Source: CAUZJF01 sp965248605
GTDB lineage: Bacteria; Chloroflexota; Dehalococcoidia; Lucifugimonadales; CAUZJF01
Direction: 5' to 3'
DNA: 64,000 bases
NCBI GenBank assembly: GCA_965248605.1
Contig: CBDFJV010000004.1
Location: 62,001 to 126,000 of the forward strand
A model generated the notes under the pieces. That model was not told where the DNA came from. It saw only the letters and a list, made by a program, of their open reading frames with translations, and searched no databases. Of this stretch, positions 52,344 to 59,076 are shown one piece after another (the stretch's first letter is position 1; every line of letters starts with the position of its first letter). Position numbers and translations under genes: made by a program.

Positions 52344-52433
52344 ACGTAAAACGTGAAACGTAATGCCCGATTTATTCCGTTGCGACGTTTTACGCTTTAC
52401 GTTTTACTCGTCACGTTTTACACCCTACGCTTT
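52344..52433. repeat. ACGTTTTAC-type degenerate repeat
   Basis: Repeated GTAAAACGTGAAACGTAA, then inverted ACGTTTTACGCTTTACG and TTTTACTCGTCACGTTTTAC. Units of about eight to nine bases in both orientations between two same-strand genes. Confidence 0.5.
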
Positions 52434-53579
52434 AGTCCCCATGGTCGCTCTCAAGCGCTCTCCGACCACCTCCGCCTCGCCCTCGAGCAGGCCGTGCGGG
52501 TTGGCGAAGATGTCCTCGCCCTCGCGCCGGCTGGCCTCGATCATGATCGGGGGGTCGCCTTCCGCCATGGTACGGACGATCTCCAAAGCCGAAGGACCGC
52601 GCCACTCAGCGCCGAGCACCACCGACAGCTCCGGCACAGGGCGGAACCAGTCGTCCTGCTCGATCGAAGTCGCGACTCCAGGCAAGTCGCCGATTGCGTC
52701 GGCAATGGTCTGGCCGTAGTCGCGCCACCTGCGCTGGTCGGCTGCGTGGTCTCGCCGGACGTATCGTTCGAGGGCCGTCACGATGCCCACGATCTCTTCC
52801 TTGCAGACTTTGGCGGGGCGGCCGACGGCCTCGTGAGGGCTGGCGTTCAGCACCGCGGCCTCCATCAGGTCCTTCCGTCCGCATAGGAGGCCCGTGGACT
52901 GCGGGCCCTTGATGGCCTTGCCGCCGCTGAAGCAGACCATGTCGGCCCCGTGCTCGATGAACCGCCTGAGGTTCTCGGGCGGCGGGAGCATAGCCGCCGC
53001 GTCGACGACTACGGGGACCGAGTGCCGCCTGCCGATGTCGATCATCTCGTCGAGGCCATCGAAGGAGTCAGAATGCCAGCGGGAAGCGATAAAGGCGAGG
53101 GCGACCGTATTCTCTCCCACCGCGGCTTCGATTTCGTTCCGTGTGGCTCCGTCATGCGTACCGACCCAGACCGCGGTACCTCCCGCCTGTCGGTACGCCT
53201 GGACGAACTCGCTATCGTGGTTCCGCTTGATGACGAACTCACTCTTCATACCCGTGGCGTCGGGGAGTTGCTTGATCTTGTTACGGTCCGTGCCTGCGAT
53301 ACACGCCGCCATCTGGAGCATCAGCCCGGCCGCGCCGCCGGCCGCCACCAACCCAGCCTCGGCGCCGGTATGCTCCGCGATGATCTCGCCCGCCCGATCG
53401 TTGAGGTCTTTGAGCCGTACCATTGCGCCGGCAGCCTCGGCCATCGCTTCGACGACTTCCGGCTCCATAATCGAGCCGCCGAGCACGGTCTGGGTGCCGT
53501 TAGCGTTAATAATGGGCGTGACACCCATCCGTTCGTAGACAGCGCCACGTCGTTGTAGGCTTTCGACCGCTGTGGCCAC
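52425..53579 (-). CDS. SelA-like PLP-dependent enzyme
   Basis: 384 residues of the SelA/DgaE-like aminotransferase fold. Visible: VTPIINANGTQTVLGGSIME, HTGAEAGLVAAGGAAGLMLQ, VPVVVDAAAML and the PLP lysine in DMVCFSGGKAIKGPQSTG. Too short and in the wrong context for selenocysteine synthase (no selB or tRNA-Sec seen); a D-glucosaminate-6-phosphate ammonia-lyase-like role with the amidohydrolase fits. GTG 53579 with GGAGG seven bases upstream is preferred over the TTG just before it. Confidence 0.86.
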   Translation of the reverse strand: MATAVESLQRRGAVYERMGVTPIINANGTQTVLGGSIMEPEVVEAMAEAAGAMVRLKDLNDRAGEIIAEHTGAEAGLVAAGGAAGLMLQMAACIAGTDRNKIKQLPDATGMKSEFVIKRNHDSEFVQAYRQAGGTAVWVGTHDGATRNEIEAAVGENTVALAFIASRWHSDSFDGLDEMIDIGRRHSVPVVVDAAAMLPPPENLRRFIEHGADMVCFSGGKAIKGPQSTGLLCGRKDLMEAAVLNASPHEAVGRPAKVCKEEIVGIVTALERYVRRDHAADQRRWRDYGQTIADAIGDLPGVATSIEQDDWFRPVPELSVVLGAEWRGPSALEIVRTMAEGDPPIMIEASRREGEDIFANPHGLLEGEAEVVGERLRATMGTKA

Positions 53580-53699
53580 CAATGTGCCTCCGATTGTGCT
53601 TCCGTAAAGTATGAGCCGCAGATCGGCTGGCCCAGTTTATTCGCTCTGGCTACCGACTGGCAATCGTGGATCTCTGATTGCCCGAAACCCGGGGTTGGG

Positions 53700-54227
53700 C
53701 TAGGCGTCCCCAAGCACCCGTCTTGCCTTGGCCAACACACCCGATATAAAGGGGCGTTTTGCATCGGTATATGCGGTCCAATCGCCGGCGAACTGCTCGG
53801 CCAGCGACCGCTTCACTTGCGCATACTTCTCGGCGACGTCCGGGTGAGCGATGAGATAGTCTCGGAACCCGACGAGATTGAACCATTCCTTGTTTGTCGT
53901 CTCGACCATGTGCAGCTTGTGGGTCATCGGGTCGCCCTTTGCGAAAGAACGGTGCCCGGGCATTCTCTCCGACAACCCTCGGTACGTGTATCCCAGGCGC
54001 GCGAGCGGCTCGACGCATTCAGGTCCATCTTCGAACCTAGCCAGCGCCACCCCGATATCAAGAATCGGCTTCGAGACCATGCCGGGAATCGAGGTACTCC
54101 CAACATGCTGAACGTCGGCAACCAGAAGGCCGATCGCTTTCCGGATGGTCTGCTCCTCCTGGGCGAAAGCCTGAGCCCAACCCAGGTCGTATTTCAACGA
54201 GAATCGGTCTGCCTTTCGGAAGTCCAA
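53700..54227 (-). CDS. GrpB family (UPF0157) protein
   Basis: About 175 residues, nucleotidyltransferase-like fold. Family block VQHVGSTSIPGMVSKPILDI (about 40-60), MPGHRSFAKGDPMTHKLHM and FRDYLIAHPDVAEKYAQVKR. GrpB proteins are of uncertain function; some are fused to dephospho-CoA kinase. Start is a TTG at 54227 without a clear ribosome site, so it could be a few codons off. Confidence 0.87.
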   Translation of the reverse strand: MDFRKADRFSLKYDLGWAQAFAQEEQTIRKAIGLLVADVQHVGSTSIPGMVSKPILDIGVALARFEDGPECVEPLARLGYTYRGLSERMPGHRSFAKGDPMTHKLHMVETTNKEWFNLVGFRDYLIAHPDVAEKYAQVKRSLAEQFAGDWTAYTDAKRPFISGVLAKARRVLGDA

Positions 54228-54341
54228 GCATCTTTCGTCCTTGGCCGTTCGCAGTCGGTAGGTCGTTGCTGACGGCGTCGCCGGTCATGCGTCGACCTAA
54301 AGTAAACCTCGCAATAGGTAGGTGACTTCCTTACGATGCAG

Positions 54342-54362
54342 GGGCAGGTCTCAGACCTGCCC
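54342..54362. repeat. 10-1-10 hairpin, GGGCAGGTCT type, second copy
   Basis: GGGCAGGTCT-c-AGACCTGCCC, identical to 17441-17461, in the gap between grpB-like and HAD genes. Confidence 0.7.
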
Positions 54363-54409
54363 TCTTGACGTTGTCGATGATCGCCGATACAGCGACGATG
54401 ACCCTCCGC

Positions 54410-55102
54410 TTAGCCATCGAGCAACAGGGTCGCCAGCTCGACAAAGTCGCTGACCTCGAGGTCGGGCTGGAGCGGCGTCTCCTCGAAAGGGAGCCCGTAG
54501 CGGTTCACGTACGCCCCGCGAAAGCCGCAAGCTCTCTCGCCCAAGATGTCGAAAGAGTGGGCGGCAACCGTCATGATTTCGTGTGGCTCCGACCCCAGGT
54601 ATTGTGCGGCAGTGCGGTATATCGACGGGTGGGGCTTGAACGCGCCGGCGGCGTCGACCGAGAAGATGGCGTCGAACTCCACCTTGATCTGGTTTGCCAC
54701 CAGGTGCTCCAGGTACGGCCGCTCACCGTTCGAGAGAGCCACCAGCCGGTAGTGGCCCTTCAGCCGGTTCAGCCCTTCGATGGCGTCGTCGAAGGGACGG
54801 AGCTCCTGCCAGACGCCCATGAAGTCATCGATCTCGGTGTCGGTGAAGTCGATCTCGTCCACGCGGAGGCAGTAGACGAAGGCTCGCCGGCAGGTCTCCA
54901 GGTATCCGGAGTGGCCGAGCATGAGCAGGGAGTCCTGGTACTGCTCGATTCGCTGGCGCGCGCGCCACCGCCCCCAGAAGGCGTGGCCGTCGACCTTCGC
55001 CCCTTTGGTCTCGAGGAATTGAGCCGTCGGCGGTACCAGGCTGCCGGACAGGTCGAGAACAGTCCCGAAGATGTCGAAGGCCAAGGTCGTGACGCCGGGC
55101 AT
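54410..55102 (-). CDS. HAD-family hydrolase, haloacid dehalogenase type II-like
   Basis: 230 residues. Motif I FDIFGTVLDLSG with the nucleophile Asp, motif II VALSNGE, Lys in GAFKPHPSIYRTAAQYLG, motif III VAAHSFDILGERACGF, and the helical cap between I and II. Fits (S)-2-haloacid dehalogenases, which often act on other small acids. The ATG at 55102 overlaps the galU stop by one base (TGATG), so it is coupled to galU; the longer frame from 55126 is not needed. Confidence 0.88.
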   Translation of the reverse strand: MPGVTTLAFDIFGTVLDLSGSLVPPTAQFLETKGAKVDGHAFWGRWRARQRIEQYQDSLLMLGHSGYLETCRRAFVYCLRVDEIDFTDTEIDDFMGVWQELRPFDDAIEGLNRLKGHYRLVALSNGERPYLEHLVANQIKVEFDAIFSVDAAGAFKPHPSIYRTAAQYLGSEPHEIMTVAAHSFDILGERACGFRGAYVNRYGLPFEETPLQPDLEVSDFVELATLLLDG

Positions 55103-55968
55103 CACGCTTGGTGGGACCGGAGCCAATCGCGGAGGTCGTCGGACATCTCGTCCCTTTGAAGCGCGGCGTAGACGGAAGCCTTGAGCAGGCCCAAGGGCGT
55201 GCCGACGTCAAAGTGGTCGCCAGGGAACCGGTACGCGTAGACCTTGCTCTCTCCCAGCATCATGGCTAGCGCATCGGTCAGCTGGATTTCGTCTTTCGCC
55301 CCCGGTGGAGTACGCTCCAGGGCGTCGAATACCTCCGGAGTCAGGACGTATCGTCCGGTAATAGCCAGGTCGGAGGGGGCGTCCTCGATGCTGGGTTTCT
55401 CGACCATGCCGACTACCTCGTAGACGCGGTCGTCTACCGGTACGGGATCCACGACCCCCAGACTCGGAATCGCGGCTTCCGGAACCTGTTTGACCGCAAT
55501 GACCGGACCGCCCAGGTTATCCGAGAGCTCCGCCATCGTCCCGATCGTCGGTGGGTCGCTCCAGATGATGTCGTCCGAGAGCAGGACCGCAAAGGGCTCG
55601 TCGCCGATCAGTGACTGTGTCATCAAGACCGCGTGGCCCAGGCCAAGCTGCTTCTCCTGGGTCACGTAGCTGAACTCGGCCATCTCAGGGATCGCGTTCA
55701 TGCGGTCCAGCAAGTCCTGTGCACCTTGCTCTTCGAGCCTCGCCTCCAGGTAGGGGATATGCTTGAAATAGCCGTTGACCGCCTCCTGTCCCTCGGAAAT
55801 CACGATCACGATGTGCTCGATACCGGCCGACACCGCCTCTTCAACGGCATATTGTAGCGCCGGGGTGTCGAGCACCGGCAGCATCATCTTCGGGGTCGAC
55901 CTCGTCGCCGGCAGGAAGCGTGTACCGAGGCCAGCCACGGGGAGTACGGCTTTACGGACCTTCAACAT
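55102..55968 (-). CDS. galU: UTP-glucose-1-phosphate uridylyltransferase
   Basis: 288 residues; makes UDP-glucose. Nucleotidyltransferase start KAVLPVAGLGTRFLPATRS with the GxGTR loop and PKMMLPVLDTPALQYAVEEA, VTQEKQLGLGHAVLM, FAVLLSDDIIW (metal Asp) and FDVGTPLGLLKASV at the end. ATG 55968 has GAGGT upstream. First gene of a two-gene operon with the HAD hydrolase. Confidence 0.94.
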   Translation of the reverse strand: MLKVRKAVLPVAGLGTRFLPATRSTPKMMLPVLDTPALQYAVEEAVSAGIEHIVIVISEGQEAVNGYFKHIPYLEARLEEQGAQDLLDRMNAIPEMAEFSYVTQEKQLGLGHAVLMTQSLIGDEPFAVLLSDDIIWSDPPTIGTMAELSDNLGGPVIAVKQVPEAAIPSLGVVDPVPVDDRVYEVVGMVEKPSIEDAPSDLAITGRYVLTPEVFDALERTPPGAKDEIQLTDALAMMLGESKVYAYRFPGDHFDVGTPLGLLKASVYAALQRDEMSDDLRDWLRSHQA

Positions 55969-56149
55969 GCACCTCTAAACGATGGCGATGCTCACCCTAT
56001 TCGTCGGACGGCGGCCAACGCATGAACGCAGGCGAGTCGGGCCGATTATATCATCGGCTTCGTAGCTGATGGACAGCCGCTTAACCGTCTCATGCCAGAT
56101 TGGGCCTATAATACGAGGGAGGCTAATGGAGGCGGGCGAGGAGAGGCTG

Positions 56150-56503
56150 ATGGTAGCGCTGACACGAGAGAGATGCGTGGCTTGCAGACGGGACTCACCC
56201 AGAGTCACAGACGAAGAGGTCTCGGAGTTGCACCCCCTGGTGCCCGGATGGCAGCTAACAGAAGAGGACGGCATCAAGCGCCTGGACAGGACGTTCCGCG
56301 TCGGCGACTTCGCCAATGCCCTGGCGCTGGCGGACCGCGTAGGGGCAGAGGCCGAAGCGGAGGGCCACCACCCGCGGCTGGTTGTCGAATGGGGTAGAGT
56401 GAATGTAGCCTGGTGGACGCACAAAATCAAGGGGTTGCACCGTAACGATTTCATCATGGCGGCCAAGACCGACGAGATCGCTGCAGAGCTTCAATCGGTT
56501 TGA
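56150..56503 (+). CDS. Pterin-4a-carbinolamine dehydratase (PCD/DCoH)
   Basis: 117 residues. Family motif EAEGHHPRLVVEWGRVNVAW with the catalytic His pair, then WTHKIKGLHRNDFIMAAKTD. Dehydrates 4a-hydroxytetrahydropterin; in bacteria lacking aromatic amino acid hydroxylase it may serve in molybdopterin or other pterin metabolism. Two candidate starts: ATG 56126 (GGAGG only three bases upstream) and 56150 (GAGGAG with good spacing); the second was chosen. Confidence 0.88.
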   Translation: MVALTRERCVACRRDSPRVTDEEVSELHPLVPGWQLTEEDGIKRLDRTFRVGDFANALALADRVGAEAEAEGHHPRLVVEWGRVNVAWWTHKIKGLHRNDFIMAAKTDEIAAELQSV

Positions 56504-56539
56504 TCCCATCGAGCGTTTCGGGCGATGCTACTGGACACG

Positions 56540-56568
56540 TTGACACCTATTGGCCCCTCTAATAACAT
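56540..56568 (+). promoter_or_regulatory. Promoter upstream of the Gre-like gene
   Basis: TTGACA, 17 bases, TAACAT. The predicted start near 56575 is downstream of the in-frame ATG codons at 56525 and 56567, which argues for a later translation start. Confidence 0.55.
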
Positions 56569-56602
56569 GAGGCCGGAACCATTACGGTCCAGAGGAACAC
56601 TG

Positions 56603-57403
56603 TTGCAGCAAACTGAACCCGTCACCCTCCTTGATGCGCTTGGACAATATGTAAATAGCTTCAAGGCTAAGCACGACGGGACTCAAGCTCAACAGGAGCT
56701 GCTGCGGTTCGTGAACTGGTGTGGGCCCGACCGGACGCTGGCGGAATTGAAGCCTCCTGAGATCGGCGACTACGGCGATAAGGTCGGAGCCAGCGGACCC
56801 CAGGTGATGGATAGGCTGCAAGAGGTAAAGAAATTCCTCGCGTTCGCCAAAAAGACAGGGCTCATCGAACAGAACCTGGCACAGCACATCCGGATCCGTA
56901 AAGGTAGGTCCCGGTCCCGGCGCGAGCAGAAACTCGAGGACAATGCCTTCGAGCTGACACCCGAGGGCTATAAGCAGCTAAACGAGGAGATGGAGAGCCT
57001 CAAAGGAGAGCGCCTTCCGCTAGCTCAAATGATACGGCAAGCGGCTCTCGACAAAGACGTCCGTGAGAACGTCCCGTTGGAGGCTGCAAGGGAGCAGCTC
57101 GGCCTCGTGGAGTCGCGGATTACGCAGATCGAGAGAACGTTGAAGTCGTCCGTCGTCGTCGACCCATCCAAGAGAAGGGAAAAGGCGGTCGCGGTCGGTT
57201 CCAAGGTCCTGCTTAAAGACACCGAGTCGGGTCGCGAGACGAGGTACACGGTGGTAAGCGCGGCCGAAGCAAACCCTTTGGAGAGCAGGATCTCCGACGC
57301 CTCCCCTGTCGGGAAAGCCCTTCTGAAGCGCTCGACGGGCGACGACGTCGAGGTCGACACACCGAGAGGCAAGATGCAATATAAGATCGTCAAGGTCTCC
57401 TAG
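56603..57403 (+). CDS. GreA/GreB-type transcription factor with an extra N-terminal domain
   Basis: About 266 residues from TTG 56603 (AGAGGA upstream, fits the promoter); ATG 56525 or 56567 are alternatives. Residues about 5-90 (LLDALGQYVNSFKAKHDG, LLRFVNWCGPDRTLAELKPP) resemble the core-binding helical domain of tyrosine recombinases. From about 110 the Gre coiled coil begins (LTPEGYKQLNEEMESLKGER) with the tip KDVRENVPLEAAREQ, matching DLKEN of GreA with both acidic residues, followed by the Gre C-terminal domain (VAVGSKVLLKDTESGRETRY, SPVGKALLKRSTGDDVEV). It should rescue stalled RNA polymerase; the extra domain may bind DNA. The stop TAG lies inside the 131-bp repeat. Confidence 0.82.
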   Translation: MQQTEPVTLLDALGQYVNSFKAKHDGTQAQQELLRFVNWCGPDRTLAELKPPEIGDYGDKVGASGPQVMDRLQEVKKFLAFAKKTGLIEQNLAQHIRIRKGRSRSRREQKLEDNAFELTPEGYKQLNEEMESLKGERLPLAQMIRQAALDKDVRENVPLEAAREQLGLVESRITQIERTLKSSVVVDPSKRREKAVAVGSKVLLKDTESGRETRYTVVSAAEANPLESRISDASPVGKALLKRSTGDDVEVDTPRGKMQYKIVKVS

Positions 57404-57530
57404 TAGACCGAAATCTTTGAAATGAGGGGTAGCCGAGATTGGCGTGCTACGACGACAGGGCGGGTTTCAAACCCGCCCCTACCAAGCCGTAACCTCAGAA
57501 CCCTTCAATACTAGGATGTTGGACCACTAG
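57400..57530 (-). repeat. 131-bp CTAG-bounded element, copy 4
   Basis: Reverse complement of 6542-6672, CTAG at both ends. It sits exactly on the stop codon of the Gre-like gene: the target CTAG contained TAG in frame, so the stop is kept. It now separates the stop from the gene's terminator. Confidence 0.88.
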
Positions 57531-57557
57531 GGCATACTGTGAAGTCGCGCTTGACGG

Positions 57558-57580
57558 GGCCTGCTCTGCAGGCCTCTTTT
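57558..57580 (+). terminator. Terminator of the Gre-like gene
   Basis: GGCCTGC, loop TCT, GCAGGCC, then TCTTTT. Displaced 131 bases from the stop codon by the repeat. Beyond it, up to 57789, only a CTCCCCTCCCCTGTCGGGAG repeat fragment is seen. Confidence 0.65.
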
Positions 57581-57789
57581 CATGTTGGGGCCATTTGCTG
57601 AAACAGGGTACGATATCCTCTCAAGAAGGTGTCTCAGAAGTCTCCCCTCCCCTGTCGGGAGAGAACGTAGCGGCATTCTTCAGAGGCCGGCTCTTAAGGG
57701 TTAGAGCGCGGTCGCGGCGACCTCCACTTAGTGGACGCCGAGAAGGCGGACACGACGTATGAGGTCGACCAAGCGCTTGGATAGGCCTG

Positions 57790-59076
57790 ATGGAAGAGGG
57801 AACCGAAGCAGTAACTAGGCTGGTCTTCCAGCTCGCCGTAATCCTAGCCGCCGCGAAGGTCAGTGGGGAGGCCTTTGAGCGGTTCCTGAAGATGCCGGCC
57901 GTCTTGGGTGAGCTAGCGGCCGGCATACTGATCGGGCCCTTCGCGCTCGGTGGCTTAGACTTCCCGGCTATCGGCGTTTTGTTCGAGCACGCCGCGGAGA
58001 CTGCGGGACACGAAGGGTTCTCCATTCCAGTGTCCGACAGCCTCTGGGCTATCGCGCAGGTGGGGTCCATCGTCCTGCTCTTCCTAGCCGGACTCGAGAC
58101 CGACCTGGGCCAGTTCCTCCGCTATGCTAGACCTGCGACTGTCGTGGCGCTTGGAGGGGTGGCCTTCCCGTTCGTGTTCGGTGTCGTCCTGACCGTGGCC
58201 TTTGGCTACGCAGACGACTTCACCGACGTCAAAGCGTTATTCGTAGGCGCCCTACTGACGGCGACGTCGATCGGAATTACCGTGAGAGTCCTTGGCGATC
58301 TGCGCCGTCTCGGCACACCCGAGGGCGTGACGATCCTGGGCGCAGCGGTCCTCGACGACGTGGTCGGCATACTGATATTGACCATCGTCGTAGGTCTGGG
58401 CGATACCGGCGAGCTGTCGGTCGGCTCGGTCGGCACCGTTGCGATAAAGACTCTGGGCTTCTGGATAGCTCTGACCGGAATCGGGATTTTGCTATCACGC
58501 CAGATCTCCACGCTTCTGCTGAAGTTCCAGGTGAGCGGCGCGGCCTTGGCTCTAGCGCTGGCTATAGCCTTGCTGGCGGCGGGACTGGCGGAAAGCTTTG
58601 GTCTGGCGATGATCATCGGGGCGTTCTCCATCGGCCTGGCCCTATCCGGCACCGAGCTGGCCCACCGCCTCGACGAGCCGCTGAGAGCGGTCTACGCGGC
58701 TCTTGTTCCGATCTTCTTCGTCGTGATGGGTATGCTTGTCGACGTGTCGTCTCTGGGCGGCGTCTGGGGCTTTGGTCTGGTGATCACTGCCTTCGCGGTA
58801 ATCGGCAAAGTAGGCGGTAGCGGCCTTCCGGCTCTCCTCGTGGGATTCAACCGCAGAGGTGCCTGGAGAGTCGGTGTCGGAATGCTGCCCAGGGGAGAAG
58901 TAGCGCTCATCATGGCCGGCATCGGCATCAGCTCCAATATCATTGAACAGGATCTCTATGGCGTCGCGATCATGATGACCGTTGCTACCACCGCGCTGGC
59001 ACCTCCTATCCTCGCGTTGTCCTTCCGCTCCGAGTCGCCCGGGATTCGCGCAGGGGCGGAGTCTCAGGACGCCTGA
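57790..59076 (+). CDS. Cation:proton antiporter, CPA2 family
   Basis: 428 residues, about twelve membrane helices of the NapA/KefB type: AVLGELAAGILIGPFALGGL, VLLFLAGLETDLGQFLRYAR, LLTATSIGITVRVLGDL, AAVLDDVVGILILTIVVG (Asp pair for ion binding) and GMLPRGEVALIMAGIGIS. No C-terminal TrkA-N domain, so Na+/H+ rather than regulated K+ exchange is likely. The stop shares one base with the next start (TGATG). Confidence 0.9.
   Translation: MEEGTEAVTRLVFQLAVILAAAKVSGEAFERFLKMPAVLGELAAGILIGPFALGGLDFPAIGVLFEHAAETAGHEGFSIPVSDSLWAIAQVGSIVLLFLAGLETDLGQFLRYARPATVVALGGVAFPFVFGVVLTVAFGYADDFTDVKALFVGALLTATSIGITVRVLGDLRRLGTPEGVTILGAAVLDDVVGILILTIVVGLGDTGELSVGSVGTVAIKTLGFWIALTGIGILLSRQISTLLLKFQVSGAALALALAIALLAAGLAESFGLAMIIGAFSIGLALSGTELAHRLDEPLRAVYAALVPIFFVVMGMLVDVSSLGGVWGFGLVITAFAVIGKVGGSGLPALLVGFNRRGAWRVGVGMLPRGEVALIMAGIGISSNIIEQDLYGVAIMMTVATTALAPPILALSFRSESPGIRAGAESQDA

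Noticed and set aside
52425..53579. Selenocysteine synthase (selA)
   Set aside because: The protein is SelA-like but shorter than bacterial SelA and lacks selB, selD or a tRNA-Sec nearby; pairing with an amidohydrolase fits a catabolic PLP enzyme.
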